NCBI RefSeq assembly: GCF_013416325.1
Contig: NZ_JACCGK010000027.1
Coordinates: 1-47,744, forward strand
DNA: 47,744 nucleotides
Direction: 5' to 3'
Source: Vreelandella sedimenti
GTDB taxonomy: Bacteria > Pseudomonadota > Gammaproteobacteria > Pseudomonadales > Halomonadaceae
In this document: one piece after another, positions 17,448 to 25,200 of the stretch
How positions within the stretch are numbered: the first letter of the stretch is position 1
How the letters are laid out: every line of letters begins with the position of its first letter
Notes under the pieces: generated by a model
What the model was told of the DNA's origin: nothing
Seen by the model: the letters and a program-made list of their open reading frames with translations, nothing else
Databases searched by the model: none
Translations under genes and position numbers: made by a program

Positions 17448-18299
17448 ATGATCAAATTTCTGCCCTGCATACTGCTGATTCTATCTTTTGAAGTTTATGG
17501 TCAGCAAGGTGAATCACTTTACAGTCAATACAAAGAAGTGAAGGACTCTTTCTTTACGTCTGAGATAACCTTTCGGTGTCAAAGTGAAAACTTTAAGTTT
17601 CGAAGCAACATACTTTCCTCCGGAGAACTTTATGTGAAAGAAGGTCTTGACTGGGTTAGGGTTGATGGTATTGAAACACACGATGGCGGGATTTCATTTG
17701 AAAGGCTAATGAGTGTTAGCCCGCCTGATATATCAGGTTTTATAAATTCTTTTGAAATTCAAGGAATTGATGGGAGAAATATCACAAATACTTCATCTCT
17801 ACTGCAGCCCCAGTACAGCCAACTCACAGGAAATATGCGAATAGAAATTGACTTTCTGGAGGAAAGATATCGTTATTCAAATACTAACGAACTCCAAGTT
17901 CCCATCAGAATGAATGAAGACTATTACGTGCATAGTCAAAGAATGGTTGGACTTGAACCTGGCACATGGCAGCTTGGTAGTGGTACTAACACCTGGGGGA
18001 ATGATCTCAGTTATTCCTACGAAGTAATTCGCAAAGAAACAGAGCTCTCTATGCTGCAAGATGACTTATCACGCAATAACTTTGTTTTACAAAGCCGTGA
18101 AGATTTGATAAATAATATAGCTAAGGTAGAAGAAGAGATAACCAGCGTAAAAAATCAGCAAAAAAAAGAACAAGATCTAATAGAATCGAACGAAGCTTCG
18201 GCTTATGCCAAACTGGCTGAATACGGCGAGATGGATCTATATACCTATATACCGCACGGTATACTATCTCGCTCTTATAACTGTTTTACAAACGAGTAA
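17448..18299 (+). CDS. Predicted secreted protein, unknown function
   Basis: This 283-aa protein has a classical signal peptide (about 1-18, hydrophobic LPCILLILSFEVYG before QQG). The middle (about 20-195) is rich in beta-type residues. A coiled-coil-like segment (about 200-250) and a short tail ending CFTNE follow. There are three cysteines after the signal peptide region (within FRCQS, and SYNCF near the end), possibly forming disulfides. AT-rich composition suggests recent acquisition. It sits between attC-like site 2 and the nuclease-like gene, in the same direction. No recognisable family; periplasmic or exported location is inferred from the signal peptide only. Confidence 0.65.
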   Translation: MIKFLPCILLILSFEVYGQQGESLYSQYKEVKDSFFTSEITFRCQSENFKFRSNILSSGELYVKEGLDWVRVDGIETHDGGISFERLMSVSPPDISGFINSFEIQGIDGRNITNTSSLLQPQYSQLTGNMRIEIDFLEERYRYSNTNELQVPIRMNEDYYVHSQRMVGLEPGTWQLGSGTNTWGNDLSYSYEVIRKETELSMLQDDLSRNNFVLQSREDLINNIAKVEEEITSVKNQQKKEQDLIESNEASAYAKLAEYGEMDLYTYIPHGILSRSYNCFTNE

Positions 18300-18373
18300 A
18301 AAACATTTCATACAAGGTAGAGAGAAGGACAGCCACTTTTTCCTTATTAGGAATACTTTAGCGTTTTCTGAAG

Positions 18374-18446
18374 GTCCGCTCTTGGCCGCGTGCAGAGCTT
18401 CAAGCTACGCTGATAGTGGAGCGGCAGTTGACGATCCAAAGCTACT
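18374..18446 (+). repeat. 73-bp direct repeat, copy A
   Basis: Starts GTCCGCTCTTGGCC and contains CAAGCTACGCT and GCAGTTGACGA. It is roughly 80% identical to copy B at 19607-19679. The two copies flank the PD-(D/E)XK nuclease-like gene in the same orientation. A third, partial copy is at 21054-21069. Confidence 0.75.
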
Positions 18447-18499
18447 ATACGTAGAAATAGGATAATTACAGGTGTTATCATTCAGAAATCGGAGAAATT

Positions 18500-19546
18500 T
18501 TGAAGCGAATCAAGCGAAATCCCGAGAAGTTTGAAGTTATAGATCTTTTTACCGCTCTGGGGCGCGAACATGGGTACAAATTGACAGTAACGGAAGATGT
18601 GGACGACTTCATTGATCGCATAGGAGCTTCACTTAAAACTTCTCAAGAAAATCAAAACCTTCTGCACGGCAAGCGGGTAGAATCTCTTTTTGCCTATGTG
18701 GCTGGAGCACTCGGAAACTGCCGCCTTATTAAGCAAGAGGATAGTGGCGAAGCTTTCACTACTGAACAGAATATTCAGGCTCCAGATTATAAAGTGGTAC
18801 TCAATGATGGGAGTCAGTATTTTATTGAAGTAAAAAACTGCCACTCTCACAATGTTAAGTGGCTATATCCTTTTAAAAAAGACTATATAGAAAAAGTTGA
18901 AAATTATGCTGAGATGCACGGCACTCAGCTCCTTTTTGCTGTATATTTTTCACGCTATAATAAGTGGTTCTTGCTACGTAAAGAGTCTCTTTTTGAGCAG
19001 AAGAAAAGATACGTCATCGACTTTATTAATGCAATGGCACAAAACGAAATGTCACTACTGGGTGATCGTACAATTGCTACTGAACCAGATCTGTCTATAG
19101 AGCTACTTGCTGATGCTTCACAAGAAGCCACAATAGACGAAAAAGGAAAAGCAAGCTTTATAATTGGTAACGTAAAAATATATAGCTCGGGTCGAGAAGT
19201 TATCGATGTTTTAGAAAAATCGATAGCCTTTTACTTGATTAGATTTGGCACTTGGAATGAAAGTGAGGCCGAAGCTATCTATAACGATGGTAATTTCTCG
19301 GGTGTTAGGTTTACATCTACACCGGACTTTCCTCCAGAAGAGCAGGTGTTTTCTATAATTGGTGAATTGAGCGCAATGGTAAGCTGTTCGTATGGTGAGC
19401 AAACAATATACGAGAAAAGTGTTATTGCGTTGGACACCAATTTGGAACCAAGTGTATTTTCGGTTGAAATACCAGATGGATACAAAGGAAAATATTTACC
19501 ATTATGGCAGTTTATTATGCAGCCAAACCCTGATTTTAAAGGCTAG
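18500..19546 (+). CDS. PD-(D/E)XK nuclease-like protein
   Basis: This 348-aa protein shows a likely restriction-endonuclease fold core: D96 in QAPDYKVV, then E110-V-K112 in YFIEVKN, with E61 upstream as a possible extra acidic ligand. The region after about 190 has no recognised motif. Such proteins cleave DNA in restriction, Mrr-like or phage-defence systems; the target here is unknown. No methyltransferase partner is adjacent. The start is TTG 18500, chosen because GGAGA lies 5-8 nt upstream and no in-frame ATG precedes the conserved part. The gene is AT-rich and flanked by two direct repeats of 73 bp, suggesting that it was gained as a unit. Confidence 0.7.
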   Translation: MKRIKRNPEKFEVIDLFTALGREHGYKLTVTEDVDDFIDRIGASLKTSQENQNLLHGKRVESLFAYVAGALGNCRLIKQEDSGEAFTTEQNIQAPDYKVVLNDGSQYFIEVKNCHSHNVKWLYPFKKDYIEKVENYAEMHGTQLLFAVYFSRYNKWFLLRKESLFEQKKRYVIDFINAMAQNEMSLLGDRTIATEPDLSIELLADASQEATIDEKGKASFIIGNVKIYSSGREVIDVLEKSIAFYLIRFGTWNESEAEAIYNDGNFSGVRFTSTPDFPPEEQVFSIIGELSAMVSCSYGEQTIYEKSVIALDTNLEPSVFSVEIPDGYKGKYLPLWQFIMQPNPDFKG

Positions 19547-19606
19547 CAAGTGCTTGTTACCGAACTAGCTTCTCTGCTTTCCAAACCAGCCGCAAATGAG
19601 GTTATA

Positions 19607-19679
19607 GGCCGCTCTTGGCTGGGTGAATAGCTACAAGCTACGCTAATGGTGAGACTGCAGTTGACGACCCAAAGCGGTC
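19607..19679 (+). repeat. 73-bp direct repeat, copy B
   Basis: Starts GGCCGCTCTTGGCT and aligns without gaps to copy A, including CAAGCTACGCT and GCAGTTGACGA. It fills part of the 322-bp gap between the nuclease-like and ATPase genes; I see no gene in the rest of that gap. Confidence 0.75.
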
Positions 19680-19868
19680 ATTCTTGAAAATGCAGCAGGA
19701 AGGCGAATTTTGGACATCAAGGCTAATGTGAATTAATATTCTAAAGAATCATAGGCTTGGGAGAATATGGTAGGCTGTATTTGTCGGGTAAGCGCTCAGG
19801 CATGTTCATCAAATCGTAGGTTGGGAAGTCTAATATCTATTAGTTAAGCATAGAGTGAGATTTAAAAT

Positions 19869-20852
19869 ATGGAACTTAGATTACCAAATCAATTTCAACC
19901 TTCATCTCTAGGTAAACTGCAGGAAGTTCTTTCGGAAAGTCAAACTATAGACAATGTGAACGTTGACTTCTCTCCTTTGAGCTTCTCCAAGCCAATGGCA
20001 ATGCTTGTTGCGGGAAGTTATTTCCGCAGATGGATAAGTAAGCGCCGTGAATTAGGTTTAAAGACTACTAAATCAGGTATTTCAGAAAAAAATAATGCTC
20101 ACTCTTATTTAATGCATCTCGGTTTTTTTGATTACGCTGGTATGAAAGATGTTGGAAAGAACGTAGGTGTTGCACAAGGAAATACTAGATATTTGCCTAT
20201 TCGAGAAATAAGACGTGCAGATTTAGATGAATCTATTGCTGAGACGGGCGAGGAGTTGATCGATGCAATCGTTTTTTTATCTGATGGGTTAGCTAATGTT
20301 TTAGCTGGTGAAGACAATGGAGAAGCCAAGAAAGGTTTTAGTTATTCAATTCGTGAGGTGATTAGAAATGCTTTGGAACACTCTGGTGCAGACTCATGCT
20401 TCATATGTGGACAACGATGGGTAAATGGTCATTCTGAAATAGCAATAATTGATGAAGGTTGTGGGATTCACAAAACTCTTTCCACCGCATATGAATTAAA
20501 TGAAGAGGATGCCCTGATTGAGGCTGTAAAACCAGGTATTACTCGTACTCAGAATATGTCTAAAGAAGAAAATATATATAAAAATTCGGGATTTGGTTTA
20601 TATGTTCTGTCTGAGTTGGGAAATAGCTTTGGTTGGTTTTGTGTGGGAAGCGGGCTAAGAAAGTTAACATGTGAAAATGGCAATAAAGTTGATGCGGAGT
20701 TGCCTTTTAAGGGAACATTTGTTGGCATTCACTTAAATAAAAATCCTCGCAGCTTTGCTGGTGTTTTACAAGATATTATTAGTGTTGGTGAAGAAGAAGC
20801 TGGAAAAGAAGGTCGGCATAGCGCGGCCTCTGAAATATCTAAAACGGTTTGA
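19869..20852 (+). CDS. GHKL ATPase with STAS-like N-terminus
   Basis: This 327-aa cytoplasmic protein has an N-terminal region (about 1-105) resembling a STAS-like alpha/beta domain. A histidine-kinase-type ATPase follows (about 140-300) with an N-box at E163/N167 (IREVIRNALEHSG), a G1 box DEGCGI (195-200) and a G2 box NSGFGLYVL (239-247). There is no phospho-acceptor histidine domain, so it is not a sensor kinase; it resembles RsbW-like anti-sigma kinases or ATPases found in defence islands. These often work with a DUF4325-type STAS partner, which is not seen here. An attC-like palindrome begins 4 bp after the stop codon. Composition is AT-rich. Confidence 0.7.
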   Translation: MELRLPNQFQPSSLGKLQEVLSESQTIDNVNVDFSPLSFSKPMAMLVAGSYFRRWISKRRELGLKTTKSGISEKNNAHSYLMHLGFFDYAGMKDVGKNVGVAQGNTRYLPIREIRRADLDESIAETGEELIDAIVFLSDGLANVLAGEDNGEAKKGFSYSIREVIRNALEHSGADSCFICGQRWVNGHSEIAIIDEGCGIHKTLSTAYELNEEDALIEAVKPGITRTQNMSKEENIYKNSGFGLYVLSELGNSFGWFCVGSGLRKLTCENGNKVDAELPFKGTFVGIHLNKNPRSFAGVLQDIISVGEEEAGKEGRHSAASEISKTV

Positions 20853-20856
20853 GTAA

Positions 20857-20935
20857 GCTAACAAATTAATCGGTTTCGCGCCTTCGGCTCTGGACGCAGC
20901 AAAGCTGCGCTGGTTATTTAGGTGTGATGTTAGCC
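20857..20935 (+). repeat. attC-like palindrome 3
   Basis: Outer boxes GCTAAC and GTTAGC are perfectly complementary, and the site ends GATGTTAGCC in attC style. An inner hairpin pairs CGCAGC (20895-20900) with GCTGCG (20904-20909). The AAATTAATC/GGTTATTT arms are imperfectly complementary. Placed 4 bp after the ATPase stop, on the coding strand. Confidence 0.5.
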
Positions 20936-20942
20936 GCAAGAG

Positions 20943-21095
20943 ATGAGAATGGATTTACACAAGAAAGCAATTGCCTACATGTTTAGTAGATTTGCGGTAC
21001 CCCCCGCTCCACAAACTGCCTTTATGCTAGGCATTAATCAGTATCGCCTGAAAGACCGCTCTTGGCCGGTTTGTGCCCTTTCCTTTACAGAGTAG
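20943..21095 (+). CDS. Small ORF after attC-like site, possibly truncated cassette gene
   Basis: A 50-codon frame starts MRMDLHKKAIAYMF 7 bp after attC-like site 3, where a cassette gene would be expected to begin. It runs into the partial repeat copy C and stops at 21093-21095, overlapping the end of the XRE gene. It may be the 5' stub of a cassette gene cut off by a later rearrangement. The ribosome site is weak and no family is recognised, so it may not be a gene. Confidence 0.25.
   Translation: MRMDLHKKAIAYMFSRFAVPPAPQTAFMLGINQYRLKDRSWPVCALSFTE
21054..21069 (+). repeat. Partial direct repeat, copy C
   Basis: GACCGCTCTTGGCCGG matches the first 14-16 bases of repeats A and B, but the similarity stops there. 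It marks the junction between the cassette-like genes and the XRE/helicase module. Confidence 0.5.
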
Positions 21096-21306
21096 TTTGA
21101 GCAGGCAGAAGAGATGCAGGCTCGCATTGGAGCACGGCAGCGATCTCGTATAACTTCTCTACGGTGATATTGACCTCCCCCCGCTCGATTCTCCCTATAT
21201 AGCTGCGGTCGATGCCGGTAGCCAAGGCAAAAGCGTCTTGGGAGAAGCCTTTTTCCTTTCGTTTTTGCCTGATGTTTCTTCCCAGTGCCGTTGCTAACTC
21301 TTCCAT
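21085..21306 (-). CDS. XRE-family HTH transcriptional regulator
   Basis: This 73-aa helix-turn-helix protein (residues about 9-65: ALGRNIRQKRKEKGFSQD, then GIDRSYIGRIERGEVN) is of the small Cro/C-protein type. A longer frame to 21534 exists, but it runs into the divergent gene; ATG 21306 has GAGG 5 nt upstream and gives the normal C-protein length. It is divergent from the winged-helix/helicase operon across a 90-bp promoter region and is the likely controller of that operon (inference). C-proteins usually time restriction-modification or defence gene expression after transfer. Confidence 0.85.
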   Translation of the reverse strand: MEELATALGRNIRQKRKEKGFSQDAFALATGIDRSYIGRIERGEVNITVEKLYEIAAVLQCEPASLLPAQTTL

Positions 21307-21399
21307 ACCCGCCTCATTTTCTTTGGGCGGAACTATCCTTCGTTGCGACCTATCTAGCCACGGACTATAATCCGCATTTCTTTTTATCCCCCTACGGTG

Positions 21400-22017
21400 A
21401 TGGCCATGTCGAGCACCTCTCCTTCCATTGATAAGCGAATTTTCGAATTCCTCCTGAGCCCTGAAAATGCCCAGTTCACCGTTCGTAGCCTTCGGGACCA
21501 GTACATGGAGCAATACGGCATGGAAGCCCAGCACAGCACGGCTCTGCGACGCTTCATTTACGAGCGAATCAGGGTTCTGATAACCGCGGGCCTAATTGAA
21601 AAGGATCGTGAACAGAGAAAACGTGATCAGCTTTTTCATGTCTTGCCTTCCCTGAAGGAGGCTGAGCTATGTCTTGAGGGGGAATGCTTTGAAGCATGGC
21701 ATCAGCGCCTCGCTCCTCACTTAGAGGAGAAGCAAAAAGCGTCAACAATCAATGAGAGCACTGTCCAGGAGAAGAAGATCGATGATCATATTGAAAGTAC
21801 CAGCTACGCCACTTTGGAGAAAAAACTGAAGGAGACAAAAAGTGATTTTTTTGCGGCACTGGGTGAAGCAGAAACTTTTCAACAGCTTATGAGTGATTAT
21901 CCCGAACTCAAGCCTGGCATTACCCTTGATTACCGCGACGCTCACGAGCGGAGCTCACGCCTGCTTGGCAATGTGAGCGCTTTAGAAAAAGCCCTGCACC
22001 GCCTGGGAGCTCGATAA
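21400..22017 (+). CDS. Winged-helix-like protein of the helicase module, unknown function
   Basis: This is a protein of about 205 aa. Residues about 10-75 (RIFEFLLSPENAQFTV, then RVLITAGLIEKD) look like a winged-helix domain. A coiled-coil-like, charged stretch follows at about 105-150, then a short C-terminal helical region. Start choice is uncertain: GTG 21397, ATG 21400 and ATG 21406 are all in frame, and none has a strong ribosome site. It ends in TAA at 22015-22017, directly in front of the helicase coding sequence, so the two are coupled. It may be a DNA-binding partner or regulator of the helicase. Not recognised as a known family. Confidence 0.65.
   Translation: MAMSSTSPSIDKRIFEFLLSPENAQFTVRSLRDQYMEQYGMEAQHSTALRRFIYERIRVLITAGLIEKDREQRKRDQLFHVLPSLKEAELCLEGECFEAWHQRLAPHLEEKQKASTINESTVQEKKIDDHIESTSYATLEKKLKETKSDFFAALGEAETFQQLMSDYPELKPGITLDYRDAHERSSRLLGNVSALEKALHRLGAR
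22005..22016 (+). promoter_or_regulatory. Shine-Dalgarno and putative ATA start of the helicase
   Basis: GGGAG (22005-22009), CTCG spacer, then ATA (22014-22016). The stop TAA of the previous gene overlaps the ATA, mirroring the common ATGA coupling. No ATG, GTG or TTG occurs in this frame until 22050, which would cut off the conserved WQ segment. Confidence 0.5.
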
Positions 22018-22049
22018 TCCAACCACTACGTAAATGGCAGTCAGACTGC

Positions 22050-23393
22050 TTGAAACAAGCGAAAGTACATTTTTCCAATCACAGTGACTTCTTCGTCCAA
22101 GCGACACCCGCTAGCGGTAAAACCCGGCTTGCTGCCGAAATAGCCCGGTGGCTTCTTGACGAAGGGTACATTGATTTCGTTATCTGCTTTGCGCCGACGA
22201 GAGAAGTGGTAGCCGGCATACAGCGCACCTTTGCTGCTGTATTGAATCAGAGGTTTGGCGATACGCTTGCCTCGGTGGGAGCTGCCTACACCTATCAATC
22301 CATGGAGTATCAATCCCCTGATTTTTGGACGTTATTCACGGCGTATCGCACATTGACCATTTTTGATGAGATCCATCACTGTGCAGGCCATGACCCGCTT
22401 CTCAGCAACACTTGGGGCCAGCAAATAATTCAACGCATTCAAAATGCGGCGACATACACGTTAGCGCTATCAGGAACCCCTTGGCGCTCCGACAAGCTGC
22501 CAATTGCGTTAGCCCGCTATACCGACCCCGAAGGCCAGCTGATCTGTGATTACCGCTATGACCTTCAAACCGCCATCCAGGATGGCGTGTGCCGTTCTCC
22601 GCGGATTACTCTGATCGACAACCCCCAGATCCAGCTGGTGGAAGAAAACGAAAATACGGCGTCAGTACGTGCGTTTTCATCGTTTAAACAGCTACTTGGC
22701 GAATCCCCAATCAGCTACGAAGACCTCTTGCGGCACGATGACATCCTTAACGCGGTACTCGATGTCGGTATCGATCGACTGAGCGAGGTAAGGAAGACTG
22801 TACCCAATGCCGGCGGGCTAGTTGTGGCTACTGACATCGAGCATGCGCACCAAATTGCCGAGCTTCTGAAGGCAAAGAGCGAAAGCTATAGGGTGGTAAC
22901 CAGCCAAACACCCAGAGCTCACCAGCTGATTGATCAGTACCGGCATAACAGTACCCGCTGGATCGTCGCGGTCAGCATGATTTCAGAAGGGACTGACATA
23001 CAGCGCCTATGCGTTTGCACCTACCTCAGCCGCATTCGCACAGAGCTGCATTACCGGCAGGTGTTAGGCCGTATTCTACGAAAAATAGGCGCTGCAGATA
23101 ACGAGGCGTGGCTCTACGTGATCGCTGAACCACTGCTTCGGAAATACTCTCAGAGAATCGCCGATGACCTGCCTGAGGATCAGGCAACGCTGCAGACCAA
23201 AAAGCTCAATGAACGTCTGGAGAAAGCCCGTCTTGATCACGCTAACGGCTATAGTGAGAGTGACACCGCAGCTAATGATAGCTATTCTCCAATCGAAGAC
23301 ACTGATGCCAGCGAACCGACATCCGTTGAACTACCACTGCTGACGCTTAGCTTTTCACAATATTACCGACAATATCTGCTAACTCTGATATAG
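22050..23393 (+). CDS. SF2 DEAD/DEAH-type helicase
   Basis: This 447-aa helicase (from TTG 22050) has Walker A ATPASGKT (18-25), motif II DEIHH, motif III SGTPWR and motif VI YRQVLGRILR, i.e. two RecA-like domains of superfamily 2. The C-terminal 60 aa are acidic and poorly conserved-looking. TTG 22050 is the first standard start codon, but coding similarity clearly extends upstream: in frame from 22014 the sequence reads IIQPLRKWQSDC, a typical Q-motif-like beginning with the WQ pair. That stretch starts with ATA at 22014, overlaps the preceding TAA, and has GGGAG 4 nt upstream, so translation may begin at ATA. The XRE gene, winged-helix protein and helicase may form one defence-type module; the target is unknown. 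Confidence 0.8.
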   Translation: MKQAKVHFSNHSDFFVQATPASGKTRLAAEIARWLLDEGYIDFVICFAPTREVVAGIQRTFAAVLNQRFGDTLASVGAAYTYQSMEYQSPDFWTLFTAYRTLTIFDEIHHCAGHDPLLSNTWGQQIIQRIQNAATYTLALSGTPWRSDKLPIALARYTDPEGQLICDYRYDLQTAIQDGVCRSPRITLIDNPQIQLVEENENTASVRAFSSFKQLLGESPISYEDLLRHDDILNAVLDVGIDRLSEVRKTVPNAGGLVVATDIEHAHQIAELLKAKSESYRVVTSQTPRAHQLIDQYRHNSTRWIVAVSMISEGTDIQRLCVCTYLSRIRTELHYRQVLGRILRKIGAADNEAWLYVIAEPLLRKYSQRIADDLPEDQATLQTKKLNERLEKARLDHANGYSESDTAANDSYSPIEDTDASEPTSVELPLLTLSFSQYYRQYLLTLI

Positions 23394-23747
23394 CCCCCTC
23401 CCTTTTTTCTCATGCTTATAGGTCAAAAAGTACACCCTGTGAACCATCATCCAAATGACTCCACCTGGGCAACTCATGCCTGTTACTCTTTGGCTGGCTA
23501 AGGAGCGCCCCTCAAAGGGCGCGAATGCATGGTGAGTATGTATGCAGCAGACGATCAACTGCAGCCTAGGAAAGACGTGGAAAGACGTGGAAAGAGCAGA
23601 AAGTGTAAACAGGAAGGGCCAAAATTAGCTGTCGTTTACATTTTTATGTGAAACCACTACGCCGATTGGCTAAAAAACCTCGCACTCACTCACTCACGCG
23701 GTTGTTTACACTACTTTCTTGTGTATAGAATAGGATCACCTGACGCA
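23394..23747. other. Gap with small repeats at the right island edge
   Basis: There is no gene in this 354-bp stretch. It holds a tandem GGAAAGACGT repeat (two full copies plus part of a third, 23569-23598) and an exact inverted pair AGTGTAAACA (23602-23611) / TGTTTACACT (23703-23712). A third GTTTACA lies at 23634-23640. The inverted pair spans 111 bp and could be a regulator site set or a miniature element end. It separates the accessory island from the conserved rnhA block. Confidence 0.4.
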
Positions 23748-24218
23748 TCATGCTCTCCTCTTTTGGTGCTCATCAATCGCTTCATTGGCCAGCGCATCGG
23801 CGCGCTCGTTGCCTGGGTGGCCGCTGTGCCCTTTTACCCAGTGCCACTCGACTTGGTGGCGCTGGGTCTCTTCGTGCAGGGTCTTCCACAGCTCGGCATT
23901 TTTGACCGGCTGCTTGGCAGCGGTTTTCCAGCCGCGCTTGATCCAGTTATGAATCCACTGGGTAATCCCCTGGCGAACATATTGGGAGTCAGTCCAGAGC
24001 GCCACTTCACAAGGAGTGTTGAGGGTGCGTAGCGCCATAATCGCAGCCATTAACTCCATGCGATTATTAGTGGTATCTGCTTCATAGCCTTTCAAGGTTT
24101 TCTCATGCTCGCCACTCGCCAGCACGACGCCCCATCCGCCGGGCCCTGGATTTCCCCTACAAGCCCCATCGGTATACACCGTTACCCGGGGTAGATCTCC
24201 GGTCGCCTCTTTAGTCAA
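23748..24218 (-). CDS. rnhA: Ribonuclease HI
   Basis: This 156-aa cytoplasmic nuclease cuts the RNA strand of RNA-DNA hybrids. The hallmark YTDGACRGNPGPGGWG carries the first catalytic Asp, NNRMELMA the Glu, LWTDSQYV the second Asp, and HPGNERADALA the last Asp; the WVKGHSGH handle region is also present. Length is typical. The start codon is TTG, overlapping the methyltransferase stop by 8 bp, which implies coupled translation. The block rnhA, methyltransferase, gloB, mltD matches the neighbourhood in E. coli and other gammaproteobacteria, so this is core chromosome. Confidence 0.95.
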   Translation of the reverse strand: MTKEATGDLPRVTVYTDGACRGNPGPGGWGVVLASGEHEKTLKGYEADTTNNRMELMAAIMALRTLNTPCEVALWTDSQYVRQGITQWIHNWIKRGWKTAAKQPVKNAELWKTLHEETQRHQVEWHWVKGHSGHPGNERADALANEAIDEHQKRRA

Positions 24219-25089
24219 TCTCTTGATCCCCCGGTCTATTTAAAGCAGATCTATTTAAAACAGGCTTCTGTAAATCAGCTTTGTGCCTATCCGTTTGCCG
24301 TGTTTTGGCTTGAGGTGTTCTAGTGGGATGCGCTTGATAATGGGCGGATGAGCCCGAGCGGGTAACTCCCAACGAGGCCGGTGACGCTGGCGCCTTCAAA
24401 CCAAATTTCAAACGCTGCACCGGCGCCTGGCGCTGCTGTCGGCGCGCTTGAATCATATAACTTTCGCCCAGTGGCAGGTTATGCCGCCGCCCTAACGACT
24501 CCCAATATTCACCGCATTTGGCGTTCATCCGCCCCCTAAAACAGCAATAGTCTACCCGCTCCACCTCAAAGTCGACAAACGCCAACCAGTCGCGCAGGCG
24601 GCTAGCCGAGCGCCAGGTACCGCTCCAGGGAAACGTCTGTTGGCGCTTTCGCAACTGCCGGGTAAGCCCACTCACACCGATAGGGTTAAAGCCAAACAGC
24701 ACCATAATGCCATTGTCAGCAGTGACACGTGCGGCCTCCTGGAGCGTGAAATGGGCATCGGTTAAATGCTCAAGCCAGTGGTGAATGACCATCACATCTA
24801 AACAGCGATCCGGCAGCGCAAGCTGATCCGGTGGGCACACCAAGGTACTATCGTTTTCGGCTAACTGACGCGTAGGCGACCAGCGTATGGGGTGCGCAAT
24901 GGCCGACATGGTCATCAGCGCCGGCCCCATGCTCATTTCCAAGCTATGGCCGCCCACCCGGGATTCCACCACAGGTCCTAAGCAGGCACGCTGGGTTTCC
25001 CACAGCGAACGCCCCGCCTCTGTTTGCCAATAAGGCTGGCTACTTTGTAAGCGCTTAGCCAGTGTCGTGGCCGTCGTCGAATTTGACAT
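24211..25089 (-). CDS. Class I SAM-dependent methyltransferase (YafS-like)
   Basis: This 292-aa protein has a degenerate N-terminal glycine motif and a clear Methyltransf_11-type core: CLDVMVIHHWLEHLTD is the acidic loop and post-I region, and IMVLFGFNPIG the later strand. The C-terminal 60 aa are basic and rich in Q, R, S and A, probably disordered. ATG 25089 is preferred over TTG 25161, which would add an unfamiliar basic stretch; the ribosome site GGAGG is rather far (about 12 nt). Its position between rnhA and gloB is that of E. coli yafS. The substrate is unknown. Confidence 0.8.
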   Translation of the reverse strand: MSNSTTATTLAKRLQSSQPYWQTEAGRSLWETQRACLGPVVESRVGGHSLEMSMGPALMTMSAIAHPIRWSPTRQLAENDSTLVCPPDQLALPDRCLDVMVIHHWLEHLTDAHFTLQEAARVTADNGIMVLFGFNPIGVSGLTRQLRKRQQTFPWSGTWRSASRLRDWLAFVDFEVERVDYCCFRGRMNAKCGEYWESLGRRHNLPLGESYMIQARRQQRQAPVQRLKFGLKAPASPASLGVTRSGSSAHYQAHPTRTPQAKTRQTDRHKADLQKPVLNRSALNRPGDQEID

Positions 25090-25200
25090 GAACAGCGCTT
25101 CCCTCCACAGTAACGGCTTTTTAACGCCTTTTACGCACCGATTTAGCGCTAATAAGCGCAATGTTTGATGTGTTTTTTCGTAACTTAAAGGATCTCGCCG

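Noticed and set aside
19549..19576. GCTAG...CTAGC inverted repeat after the nuclease-like gene as an attC site
   Set aside because: It lacks the TAAC/GTTA outer boxes and the inner boxes, and is too short; perhaps only a weak hairpin.
23569..23598. GGAAAGACGT tandem repeat as a CRISPR array
   Set aside because: The units are 10 bp and contiguous, without spacers, and there are no cas genes.
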